NCBI RefSeq assembly: GCF_010730195.1
Contig: NZ_AP022613.1
Span: forward strand, 124,001-188,000
Length of the DNA: 64,000 nt
Direction of reading: 5' to 3'
DNA from: Mycobacterium conspicuum
GTDB taxonomy: Bacteria; Actinomycetota; Actinomycetes; Mycobacteriales; Mycobacteriaceae
This document shows positions 51,443 through 59,544 of the stretch, piece after piece (the stretch's first letter is position 1; every line of letters begins with the position of its first letter). The position numbers and the translations under genes were made by a program. A model generated the notes under the pieces. The model was not told the DNA's origin. It was given only the letters and a program-made list of their open reading frames with translations, and did not search any database.

Positions 51443-52631
51443 GCAACAACTTCCGCCACAGATCAAGAAAATCGAAATCAAGGATCGCCGCACGGGAAAG
51501 GCTCTGACTCGCTACGAGCTATTCACCACCGTTGGCGACGACCCGACGACCGGCAGACGCAGACACGTCAGACGGCGATTCAAGACTGAACGCGAAGCCC
51601 GTGATGCGTTCGCCGAGGTCCTGCACGAAGCGTCCAAAGGAACGTTCGTTGCGCGCAAGAGGCTCACCGTCGCTGAGGCCGTAGATGATTACGTCGCTGC
51701 CCGTCACAATCTGCGCGCTACTTCGCTATCCAAGCTGACCTACGACCTCGGGGTGCTCAAGCAATTTCAGGGTGACTTGGGCCTGCAACAACTGACCAAG
51801 GCTCACATCGACCGAATGGTGCGCCAGCTCGTCGCAGGCGGGACGACCACACCACCAACGAAGAAGTTTCCGAATGGCCGCAAGCGCAAGCCGTGGGGAC
51901 CAAAGGCGGTTAATAAAGTCATCGCTGCCACTGCCCGACTGCTCGAAGACGCGCACCGTCAGGGCATGGTTCCGCGCAACGTCGCCGTGGGCGTGACCCG
52001 CGTGGCGTCATCTCACCAATCGCTCGACACGTTCACGCAAGCCGAGGTGCAGAAGCTCCTCGCGGCGCTCACGGATGACCGTCTGGCTCACGCCTGGCAC
52101 TTGGCTCTGTCGGGCTTGCGTCGTGGCGAGATTGCAGGCCTGCGGTGGTCGGATGTCGACTTCGACGGCGGAACGCTCACCATCGCCAATAACCGCGTCT
52201 CCGCTGGCGGGGTCGCAGTAGAGAACGACCCCAAATCGTTCACGTCAAGGCGTACGCTTCCGCTCCCAGATCGTCTCGTCGGCGCCTTGCATGATGCGCG
52301 TGAGCGTCAACGTGTCGAACGCGTCGAGGCCGGCCCTGCGTACCGCTCAGGCGCTTACGTCGTCTCCAACGAAATCGGCGAACCCTACTCGCCCGCTGTG
52401 TTGTCCCGGTACTGGCGCGACACTCTGGCCCGGTGTGGGATGCGGCACCTGAAGTTGCATGGGGCTCGACACACGGCCGCCACGCTCATGCATCTCGATG
52501 GCGTGCCGGTCGCTGTGATCGCAGCATGGATCGGACATAAAGATGCATCGCTGACGATGAAGCTCTACGCGCATTCGCAGGATGACGCTTTGAAGCTGGC
52601 TGCAACAGCCATCGACTACTTGCAACATTGA
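51435..52631 (+). CDS. int: tyrosine-recombinase integrase
   Basis: A 398-residue integrase from ATG 51435, inside the last codons of the repressor gene. It has an N-terminal arm-binding domain (KKIEIKDRRTGKALTRYELF), a core SAM-like domain (LTVAEAVDDYVAARHNLRAT) and a catalytic domain with Arg in LSGLRRGEIAG, Lys in NDPKSFTSRRTLPL, HGARHTAATL (H-x-x-R), WIGHKDAS and the nucleophile Tyr in MKLYAHSQ. All residues are intact, so the enzyme is probably active. It ends 54 bp before attR and the tRNA gene. Confidence 0.9.
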   Translation: MSRQQLPPQIKKIEIKDRRTGKALTRYELFTTVGDDPTTGRRRHVRRRFKTEREARDAFAEVLHEASKGTFVARKRLTVAEAVDDYVAARHNLRATSLSKLTYDLGVLKQFQGDLGLQQLTKAHIDRMVRQLVAGGTTTPPTKKFPNGRKRKPWGPKAVNKVIAATARLLEDAHRQGMVPRNVAVGVTRVASSHQSLDTFTQAEVQKLLAALTDDRLAHAWHLALSGLRRGEIAGLRWSDVDFDGGTLTIANNRVSAGGVAVENDPKSFTSRRTLPLPDRLVGALHDARERQRVERVEAGPAYRSGAYVVSNEIGEPYSPAVLSRYWRDTLARCGMRHLKLHGARHTAATLMHLDGVPVAVIAAWIGHKDASLTMKLYAHSQDDALKLAATAIDYLQH

Positions 52632-52639
52632 GCGCAACA
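52621..52639. promoter_or_regulatory. tandem TGCAACA-like sites, right arm
   Basis: TGCAACA (52621-52627) and CGCAACA (52633-52639), 12 bp apart, at the int stop and 46 bp inside attR. They mirror the pair at 43041-43059. Probable integrase arm sites. Confidence 0.5.
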
Positions 52640-52684
52640 CGGAGGTTGTGGGCCGAGCGATTGAGTGCATCGCCGCAGGTAGAC

Positions 52685-52730
52685 GTGGAGCCGATGACGG
52701 GAATCGAACCCGCGTATTCAGCTTGGGAAG
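52685..52730. repeat. attR: 46-bp tRNA-Gly 3' end repeat
   Basis: Identical to 42888-42933. Here the repeat is part of the complete tRNA gene, so the element supplied a sequence that restores the 3' half upon integration. Confidence 0.95.
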
Positions 52731-52759
52731 CTGATGTTCTGCCATTGAACTACATCGGC
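52686..52759 (-). tRNA. tRNA-Gly(CCC), CCA encoded
   Basis: Minus-strand cloverleaf: 7-bp acceptor stem GCCGATG/CATCGGC, D-arm with GTTC/GAAC, anticodon loop TTCCCAA (anticodon CCC), T-arm GCGGG-TTCGATT-CCCGT, U73 and an encoded CCA. Intact. Its 3' half is the attachment core of the adjoining element. Confidence 0.95.
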
Positions 52760-53032
52760 GCGCTCGGGAGAGTCCGGCTTGAGCAGGCTAGCATCCCGGC
52801 CGCCCCGGCCGTCGGCTTTGTCCGCCGCCGCCGAATCACTGCGGCTCCGTCGGGCATAGATGCGAAGACGAATTGAAAGCGCGGGAATCGGCGTCGCTAT
52901 CAACATAGAGAGCTTTGCCGAGCAGCCCCGAGTAACCCATCCGCCCTCGTAGAGGTGCCGAAAGAATGCTCGCCTCGTGCTGGTGAAGGCCCGATATTTA
53001 TTCTTTCGTTATCGTGCCGTAATCTGCCTTCC

Positions 53033-53689
53033 GTGGGTCGGCACGAATTACCTAGGTCTCGGCGAAAGGCTCGGCGAAAGTCGCCGATCATCCTGACCGC
53101 CGGCGCGGCCGTGGCAGCCGCGTTCTTCGGGGCCGGCGGCGACGTCTACGCGGCCGCCGCCCACGAGCGCAGCAAGCCGGTGGTTCCCGACGTCGAGCCG
53201 TGCTGCTGGGAGCTCGTCGCGGCACCACCCGCCAGCAGACCCGCGAAGGGTGCAGGCGACGACCAAGTTGAACTGGTCCGGGCATCGCGGTTGCGGGTCG
53301 ACAGCCGCTTCCTGCCGGTCGGCAGGGTCAACGAGCAGGGCCTGCAAGTCAGAACGATCTTGGCGGCTCGCGCCATCAGTGCGGCGTTCCCCGAGATCCA
53401 CGAAATGGGCGGCGTGCGACCGGATTCGAAGCCATGGCATCCGCGCGGGCTGGCGATCGACGTGATGATCCCCAACCCCAGTTCCGCTGAAGGTATCGCG
53501 CTCGGCGACCGGATCGTCGCGTACGTGCTGGAGAACGCCGACCGATTCGCGATGCAAGACGCGATCTGGCGCGGCATGTACTACACGCCGCACGGCGCGC
53601 GGGCCATGGGAATGGGCCACTACGACCACGTCCACGTCACCACGCTCGGCGGCGGATATCCAACCGGTCGGGAAACCTACCTCCGCTGA
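53033..53689 (+). CDS. exported peptidase-like protein (Rv0320-like)
   Basis: A 218-residue protein from GTG 53033 (VGRHELPRSRRKARR). The basic N-terminus and SPIILTAGAAVAAAFFG form a signal or anchor sequence. The C-terminal domain (KPWHPRGLAIDVMIPNPSSA, then MGHYDHVHVTTLGGG) resembles the ARB_07466-like peptidoglycan-binding/peptidase fold, with His-Asp and His pairs. Length and position agree with Rv0320. A 2-kb-scale syntenic partner of dcd, which starts 37 bp later. Confidence 0.8.
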   Translation: MGRHELPRSRRKARRKSPIILTAGAAVAAAFFGAGGDVYAAAAHERSKPVVPDVEPCCWELVAAPPASRPAKGAGDDQVELVRASRLRVDSRFLPVGRVNEQGLQVRTILAARAISAAFPEIHEMGGVRPDSKPWHPRGLAIDVMIPNPSSAEGIALGDRIVAYVLENADRFAMQDAIWRGMYYTPHGARAMGMGHYDHVHVTTLGGGYPTGRETYLR

Positions 53690-53726
53690 GCGGGCATCCT
53701 CGCCGCAGGCGGTTAGGCTCACACCC

Positions 53727-54299
53727 GTGCTGCTCTCTGATCGTGACCTCAGGGCCGAAATCACCGCCGGGCGGTTGGGCATCGACCCGTTCGACGACAC
53801 CTTGGTGCAGCCCTCCAGCATCGACGTCCGACTCGACTCGCTGTTCCGCGTCTTCAACAACACCCGCTACACCCACATCGACCCCGCCAAGCAGCAGGAC
53901 GAGCTGACCAGCCTGGTGGAACCCGCTGCGGGAGAACCGTTTGTGTTGCACCCGGGCGAGTTCGTGCTCGGCTCGACGCTGGAGCTGTTCACCCTGCCCG
54001 AGGATCTGGCGGGGCGCTTGGAGGGCAAGTCGTCGCTGGGCCGCCTGGGCCTGCTGACGCATTCGACCGCGGGCTTCATCGACCCGGGTTTCACCGGTCA
54101 CATCACGCTGGAGCTGTCCAACGTCGCCAACCTGCCGATCACGCTGTGGCCGGGTATGAAAATCGGGCAGCTGTGCATCCTGCGATTGACCAGCCCGGCC
54201 GAACATCCCTATGGCAGTTCGCGTGTCGGCTCGAAGTACCAGGGCCAGCGCGGGCCGACGCCGTCGCGGTCCTACGAGAACTTCATAAGATCTACATAA
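53727..54299 (+). CDS. dcd: dCTP deaminase (bifunctional DCD/DUT type)
   Basis: A 190-residue trimeric dCTP deaminase, GTG start. Conserved blocks: DDTLVQPSSIDVRLDSLFRV, GEFVLGSTLELFTLP, AGRLEGKSSLGRLGL (catalytic Ser/Arg), STAGFIDPGFTGHITLELSN, GMKIGQLCILRL, and C-terminal GSKYQGQRGPTPSR. The mycobacterial enzyme converts dCTP to dUMP directly. Matches Rv0321 in length and place. Confidence 0.95.
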   Translation: MLLSDRDLRAEITAGRLGIDPFDDTLVQPSSIDVRLDSLFRVFNNTRYTHIDPAKQQDELTSLVEPAAGEPFVLHPGEFVLGSTLELFTLPEDLAGRLEGKSSLGRLGLLTHSTAGFIDPGFTGHITLELSNVANLPITLWPGMKIGQLCILRLTSPAEHPYGSSRVGSKYQGQRGPTPSRSYENFIRST

Positions 54300-54399
54300 G
54301 TTCACCAGCGCGCAATCATGGCGTCACTGCGAGATCATTGGTAGGTCTGCGCTACTCCTCCGCGCAGGCTATGGCCGCAATGAAACCTCTGGAGGGGTC

Positions 54400-56355
54400 T
54401 TGGATGTCGTGCTTGGGGTGTCGATGGCACCCTCATCGATTCAAATGGTCGTCTTGGAGGGCGAAAACGCCGACGGCGCAACGGTTGAAGAGGACGAGCT
54501 CGTCGTCACCGACGTTGACGTGTTGCAGGGCGTCGGTGCGCCCGACCGCGTAATCTCGGCCATCCTGGGCACCCGCGAGGGCGCCACCGACGCGGGCCTG
54601 CAGCTGTCGGCGATCGGGGTGACGTGGACCGACCAGCTCGAGGCGGCCGTGCTGCGCGACGCGCTGGCCACCTATAAGCTCGAGAACGTCATGCTGGTGT
54701 CGTCGTTCCTCGCCGCGGCGGCATTGGGCCAATCCGTAGGCGGCGCAATGGGTTACGACCGCACGGCGGTGCTTTTCGTGGAACCCGAGAACGCGACGTT
54801 GGCGGTCGTCGAAACCTGCGACGGATCGATCGCCGACTTCTACAAGGAACCGATCGACAACCCGTACAGCGACGAGGCGACCGCCCAACTCACCGGGATG
54901 CTCGCCGTGTTGGAGGACACGGGATTAGACCCGGGCGGTGTGTTCGTGGTCGGCTCGGGCGTCGACGTCGCCGCGATCAAGCCCGCGCTCGAGGCGGCGA
55001 CTTCGTTCACCGTGAGCGCGCCGGAAGAGCCGCAGACCGCCCTTGCCCGCGGGGCCGCGTTGGCATCGGCGAACGCGCCGTTGTTCGCGTCGTCGACGGC
55101 GGCGCTGGCCTACGCCCAAGACCCCGGCACGGGCGCGGTCGAAGCGCACGCCCTGCCCGAATACCTCAGCGGCGAGCTCGGTGACGGCGACCTGGCCTAC
55201 AGCGCCGTGCGCGACGAGGATGCCGAAAGCCCGACCGTCGTCATCGGCGCGCCAATGGATCTGGATGACGGCCAGCCGCGGCACAGGCCGGCCCTGCTGG
55301 TGGGCAGCGGGCTGGCGGTGGCGGGCATCGCCGCGGTGGTGGCGATGGAGATCGCGTTGGCGGTCGGCATCCGCACCACGGTCGCGCTGCAGCAGCCCAC
55401 CCCCGGCCGGCAACTGATCGTGCCGGCCGAGCAGGCGCCGGCGCGCCCCAACCCGGTGGCGTCGCACGCGCAGCCGAAGATCGAGGCCCCAGTCGCGTTG
55501 GCCGCGCCCAAGCCGCTGAACCTGCCGGCCCCGGCGCCCGTGCCGGTGGCCCCGCCGGCCCCGCCGGCTCCGCCGGTCCCCGTCGTGGTCCCGCCGGTGA
55601 TCGTTCCCGCACCGGTGGTGCACCCGCCCATCCTCGAGGCGCCGGTGCGGCCCTTGGATCCCGAGATTCCCCGACCCCGGGCAATCCTCCCGGACCAATC
55701 TCCGCCTCTGCATCAAACCCCGCCGTGGCAGCAAGGGACGTCCCCCAAGCCAAAGAAACCCGGCGGCGAGGGCACCGGACCGTCGAGTGGGCCCGGGCCG
55801 ATTCACGGCGGCCACCCGGATGAACCCGGCTCGGGACCCGTTAACGGACCCGGTCCAGAGCCCGGCGGCCCGTTCGGCGGCGGCGGCCCGTTTGGCGGTG
55901 GCGGACCGTTCGGCGGTAACGGACCCTTCGGCGGTGGCGGACCGTTCGGCGGTGGCGGACCGTTCGGCGGCGGCGCCCCCGGCTCGGAGCCCGGTCATGT
56001 CGGCGGCGGCGTCCCCGGCTCGGAGCCCGGTCATGTCGGCGGCGGCGCCCCCGGTTCCGAGCCCGGTCATGTCGGCGGCGGCGCTCCCGGGGGCGGCGGA
56101 CCCTTCGGCGGTGGCGGACCGTTCGGCGGCGGCGGTGGCGGACCGTTCGGCGGCGGCGGTGGCGGACCGTTCGGTGGCGGCGGCGGACTCTTCGGCGGCG
56201 GCGGCGGGCCCTTCGGGGGCGGCGGCTTCGGCGGCGGCGGCCACAGCGGCGGTGGCTTCGGCGGGGGCGGCCACAGCGGCGGCGGCTTCGGTGGCGGCGG
56301 CCACAGCGGTGGTGGGTTCGGTGGCGGCGGCCACAGCGGCGGCGGACACCACTAG
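54400..56355 (+). CDS. DUF7159-type protein, copy 3: degenerate Hsp70-like domain, TM, very Gly-rich tail
   Basis: A 651-residue protein from TTG 54400 with GGAGGGG at 54391-54397. N-terminal domain in family order: VVLGVSMAPSSIQMVVLEGE, GTREGATDAGLQL, VMLVSSFLAAAALGQSVGGA, VLFVEPENATLAVVETCDGS, GVFVVGSGVDVAAIKPALE, PQTALARGAALASANAPLF. TM near PALLVGSGLAVAGIAAVVAM. The tail runs from Pro/Ala/Val-rich to about 170 residues of GGPFGGGG- and GGHSGGGF-type repeats ending GGHH. First of three tandem copies placed between dcd and udgA. Confidence 0.85.
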   Translation: MDVVLGVSMAPSSIQMVVLEGENADGATVEEDELVVTDVDVLQGVGAPDRVISAILGTREGATDAGLQLSAIGVTWTDQLEAAVLRDALATYKLENVMLVSSFLAAAALGQSVGGAMGYDRTAVLFVEPENATLAVVETCDGSIADFYKEPIDNPYSDEATAQLTGMLAVLEDTGLDPGGVFVVGSGVDVAAIKPALEAATSFTVSAPEEPQTALARGAALASANAPLFASSTAALAYAQDPGTGAVEAHALPEYLSGELGDGDLAYSAVRDEDAESPTVVIGAPMDLDDGQPRHRPALLVGSGLAVAGIAAVVAMEIALAVGIRTTVALQQPTPGRQLIVPAEQAPARPNPVASHAQPKIEAPVALAAPKPLNLPAPAPVPVAPPAPPAPPVPVVVPPVIVPAPVVHPPILEAPVRPLDPEIPRPRAILPDQSPPLHQTPPWQQGTSPKPKKPGGEGTGPSSGPGPIHGGHPDEPGSGPVNGPGPEPGGPFGGGGPFGGGGPFGGNGPFGGGGPFGGGGPFGGGAPGSEPGHVGGGVPGSEPGHVGGGAPGSEPGHVGGGAPGGGGPFGGGGPFGGGGGGPFGGGGGGPFGGGGGLFGGGGGPFGGGGFGGGGHSGGGFGGGGHSGGGFGGGGHSGGGFGGGGHSGGGHH

Positions 56356-56471
56356 CCGCAACCGAGTTTTTACAATCGCTCCCGTGAAAAGCGAGTAACC
56401 TCGAAAACATCGCGGGCGGTTGACAAGCGGACCCGCCCATTCCCCTCAGCACGTCGGAGGGAGACATCGCG

Positions 56472-57887
56472 GTGGTGGGCATCGTGCTCGGTGTCTCGAT
56501 GGCGCCGACCAAAGTCCGCATGCTGCTGGTCGAGGGCGAAAACGCCGACGGCGTCACCGTCGACCAGGACAACCTCGATGTGACCGCGGACTCGTCGGCC
56601 GAGGCCGCGGCCACTCGGGTGGTCTCGGCCATCTTGGGCACTCGGGAAGGTGCCGACGAGGCCGGCTTGCAGCTGCTCTCCACGGGTGTGAGCTGGACGG
56701 ATCCCGTCCAGGCCGCGGCGCTGCGCGATGCGCTGGCCGCCCACAAGGTCGAAAACGTGATGCTGGTGTCGGCGTTCATGGCCGCGGCCGCGATGGCGCA
56801 GGCGATCGGCGACGCCACCGACTACGACCAGACCGCGCTGCTTTACGTCGAGCCGTATAGCGCGACGTTGGCCGTCGTCAAAAGCGCCGACGGGTCGATC
56901 TCCCAAGTGCACCGCCGGCTGCTACCCGACGACGAAGACCAGGCGGTGGCCCGACTGCTCGAGCTGGTTTCCCGCGCTGAATTGCTGCACGCCCACCCAG
57001 CCGGCGTCGTCGTGGTCGGTTCCGGCGTCGACATCCCCATGATCAAGCCGGCGTTGGAAGCCGCGACGTCCCTGCCGGTGTGCACGCCCGAAGAACCAGA
57101 GCTGGCGCTGGCCCGCGGCGCCGCGCTGGCGTCGGCGAATGCGCCGTTGTTCGCATCGTCCACGGCGGCGCTGGCCTACGCGCTGGATCACGGCACCGGT
57201 GGGCCGAGTCATCGCGGCTACCCGATCGCGGAACAGAGCAAGCCGGGCAAGGACAACGTCGCCTACAGCGCCGTCCCGGACGAGGACGCCGACGCCGACA
57301 CCGGGATGGCACCAGCCGACGGCGCCGGGCTGGATGAGTCCGCGGCGCGGCGCCGGCCGCTCTTGCTGCTGGGCAGCTCGCTGGCCGTGATCGTCACCAG
57401 CGCGGTCGTCGCGCTGGAGATCGCCTTGGCGATAGGCATCCGGCCGACCGTCGCCTTGCGCCCCAACCCGAACGAAAACCTCATCGTCCCGGCACAGCAG
57501 CACAGCCCGCCGCCGCAGGCTGCCGTCCCCAGGCAACCACCCCCGTCGCCCAAGTCCATTGCGCCGCCCCGATTGTTGAACGTGCCGGCGCCGGCGCCCC
57601 CGCCCAGGGTTGCGCCGGCCCCGATTCCGGTGGCGCCGGTGCCCGTGCCCATCCAGCGTCCGATGCGCATTCCGGTGGCTCCGCGGCAGCCCTTCAGGCG
57701 CGTGCCGTTCGGCGGCGGACACGGCGGGTTCGGCAGACCGTTTGGCGGCCACGGATTCGGCGGCCACGGCTTCGGCGGCCACGGTTTCGGCGGCCACGGT
57801 TTCGGCGGCCACGGCTTCGGCGGATTTGGCCACGGTTTTGGCGGTTTTGGCGGGGGTCACGGGTTCGGCGGGTTCGGCCACCGCTAG
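56472..57887 (+). CDS. DUF7159-type protein, copy 4: degenerate Hsp70-like domain, TM, Gly/His/Phe tail
   Basis: A 471-residue protein from GTG 56472 (a GTG follows at 56475) behind GGAGGGA. Domain order as copy 3: IVLGVSMAPTKVRMLLVEGE, ILGTREGADEAGLQL, VMLVSAFMAAAAMAQAIGDA, LLYVEPYSATLAVVKSADGS, GVVVVGSGVDIPMIKPALE, PELALARGAALASANAPLF. TM near LLLLGSSLAVIVTSAVVALE. The tail is shorter than copy 3 and ends in FGGHGFGGHG repeats. Lies 116 bp after copy 3. Confidence 0.85.
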   Translation: MVGIVLGVSMAPTKVRMLLVEGENADGVTVDQDNLDVTADSSAEAAATRVVSAILGTREGADEAGLQLLSTGVSWTDPVQAAALRDALAAHKVENVMLVSAFMAAAAMAQAIGDATDYDQTALLYVEPYSATLAVVKSADGSISQVHRRLLPDDEDQAVARLLELVSRAELLHAHPAGVVVVGSGVDIPMIKPALEAATSLPVCTPEEPELALARGAALASANAPLFASSTAALAYALDHGTGGPSHRGYPIAEQSKPGKDNVAYSAVPDEDADADTGMAPADGAGLDESAARRRPLLLLGSSLAVIVTSAVVALEIALAIGIRPTVALRPNPNENLIVPAQQHSPPPQAAVPRQPPPSPKSIAPPRLLNVPAPAPPPRVAPAPIPVAPVPVPIQRPMRIPVAPRQPFRRVPFGGGHGGFGRPFGGHGFGGHGFGGHGFGGHGFGGHGFGGFGHGFGGFGGGHGFGGFGHR

Positions 57888-57993
57888 CACCTGGCCCAAA
57901 GCGTCCCGGCCCTCACACGCGTAAACTGGGCGGCTGCGGGGAATTCGGGGGAGTACTCGCTGAACGGCTGCAAGAAATTCTTTTGGGGGAGCT

Positions 57994-59460
57994 TTGGACA
58001 CGGTTCTTGGTGTGTCGATGGCGCCGACGGCCGTGCGAATGGTACTGGTCGAAGGCGAAAACGGTGACGGCGCGACCGTCGATGAAGACAACTTCGATGT
58101 CGCCGCTGGCGAAGACACGGCGCCGGCCACCGCGGCCGGCCAGGTGATCTCGGCCATATTGGGCACCCGCGAGGGCGCGGCCGCCGGCGGCTACCAGCTC
58201 ACGTCGACCGGAGTGACCTGGACGGACCCGATCGAGGCCGCGGCCCTGCGCGACGCGCTGGCCGCTCACAAGGTCGAGAACGTGATGTTGGTCTCGGCGT
58301 TCCTGGCGGCCGCCGCGCTGGCTCAGTCGGTCGGCAGCGCCACCAACTACGCCCACACCGCGCTGCTGTTCGTCGAGCCGGACACCGCGACGTTGGCGGT
58401 CGTCGACACCGCCGACGGCTCGATCGTCGATGTCGAGCGCCGGGCCCTGCCCGAAGACGACGACGCGGCGGTGGCCGAGCTGACCACCTTGGTGTCGGGC
58501 GCCGAGGCGCTGGACACCCGCCCGGAGGGCGTGTTCGTCGTCGGCTCCGGCATCGACGTTCCGCTGATCAAGCCGGTGCTCGAGGCCGCGACCACGCTGC
58601 CGCTGAGCGCGCCGGAGGAGCCCGAGACGGCGCTGGCCCGCGGGGCGGCGTTGGCATCGGCGCATGCGCCGCTGTTCGTGTCGTCCACCGCGGCGCGTGC
58701 CTACGCGCAGGACCCCGGCACCGGGGCCGTCCTGCCGTACGTGGCCGGCGCCGGTTACTACGACGTCCCCGCCGGTGCGGATGCGGCCGATGCGCTTGCC
58801 TACAGCGCCGTTCCCGACGATTACGCCGACGCCTACACGGCTGCACGGACCGGCGCGACCGGCGTCGTCGACGCCGAATATCCCGAGCACAGGTCGTTCA
58901 AGCTGATCGGCAGCGCGTTGGCGGCCATTTTCGTCGTCGGCGTGGCGGCGCTGGTGGTGTCGCTGGCGGTCACCATCCGGCCGACGGCCGCTGTGCGGCC
59001 GAATCCCGGGCACAACGCCGTCGCGCCCGCCCAGCCGCCGGCGGCGGCTCCCGCTCCCGCGCCCGCGGTGGCTCCCGCGCCAGCGCCAGCGCCGGCGCCG
59101 CAGGCCCCGGCGCCTGCCCCGGCACCGGAACTTGCGCCTGCCCCGGCGCCGGCGCCGCAGGCTCCTGCCCCCATACCAGAAGCTCCGGCGCCGGCCCCTG
59201 TTCCGGTTCCCGCCGCTCCGGCGCCGGTTCCGCCGCCGGTGGCACCGCCGCCCGTCCCGGTGCCCGTCCCGATACCGTTGCCGATCTTCGGCGGCCCGCC
59301 CGGCGGCCACTACGGCGGAGGCCCCCATGGGGAAGGCCCCCCCGGCCACTTCGGCGGCGGCCACGGCGGTGGCGGATTCCCCGGATTCCCCGGCGGCGGT
59401 GGTCACGGCGGCTTCGGCGGCGGCTTCGGCGGCGGCCACGGTGGCGGTCACGGCCGATAG
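57994..59460 (+). CDS. DUF7159-type protein, copy 5: degenerate Hsp70-like domain, TM, Ala/Pro then Gly tail
   Basis: A 488-residue protein from TTG 57994 with GGGGGAG upstream. Order: VLGVSMAPTAVRMVLVEGEN, ILGTREGAAAGGYQL, VMLVSAFLAAAALAQSVGSA, LLFVEPDTATLAVVDTADGS, GVFVVGSGIDVPLIKPVLE, PETALARGAALASAHAPLF. TM near KLIGSALAAIFVVGVAALVV. The tail is APAPAPA-type (about 110 residues) and then GGFGGGFGGGHGGGH. 106 bp after copy 4; udgA begins 84 bp beyond. Confidence 0.85.
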   Translation: MDTVLGVSMAPTAVRMVLVEGENGDGATVDEDNFDVAAGEDTAPATAAGQVISAILGTREGAAAGGYQLTSTGVTWTDPIEAAALRDALAAHKVENVMLVSAFLAAAALAQSVGSATNYAHTALLFVEPDTATLAVVDTADGSIVDVERRALPEDDDAAVAELTTLVSGAEALDTRPEGVFVVGSGIDVPLIKPVLEAATTLPLSAPEEPETALARGAALASAHAPLFVSSTAARAYAQDPGTGAVLPYVAGAGYYDVPAGADAADALAYSAVPDDYADAYTAARTGATGVVDAEYPEHRSFKLIGSALAAIFVVGVAALVVSLAVTIRPTAAVRPNPGHNAVAPAQPPAAAPAPAPAVAPAPAPAPAPQAPAPAPAPELAPAPAPAPQAPAPIPEAPAPAPVPVPAAPAPVPPPVAPPPVPVPVPIPLPIFGGPPGGHYGGGPHGEGPPGHFGGGHGGGGFPGFPGGGGHGGFGGGFGGGHGGGHGR

Positions 59461-59544
59461 CCACCTGCACCTGTCACCTGGCGTTTGCCTGCCGCTCAAC
59501 AGCGCGATGCGGTTAGCTCATCGCGGCCACCTACACACGGTGGT

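Larger units (their letters stand above)
42888..52730. mobile_element. 9.8 kb integrated phage-satellite-like element in tRNA-Gly
   Basis: The element is bounded by perfect 46-bp direct repeats in the 3' end of tRNA-Gly and has a tyrosine integrase next to the intact tRNA. Content: small HTH protein, hypothetical, DUF5343-HEPN pair, DUF2971, small acidic protein, HK97-type capsid, Cys-rich protein, RepA-like ATPase with iterons, small basic protein, Cys-rich protein, excisionase, divergent repressor and integrase. Portal, large terminase, protease and tail genes are absent. Size and plan recall phiRv1/phiRv2 of M. tuberculosis, which also carry a capsid gene without a full structural set. Confidence 0.9.

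Noticed and set aside
55860..56355. Repeated GGCGGCGG units as a possible CRISPR or minisatellite
   Set aside because: The units encode an in-frame Gly-rich protein tail with variable length and no constant repeat-spacer pattern, so this is coding low complexity. No CRISPR array was seen in the window.
55787..56398. Ala/Ser/Arg-rich frame over the Gly-rich tail of DUF7159 copy 3
   Set aside because: Frame-shifted reading of GGC-rich repeats; no start or RBS and no domain.
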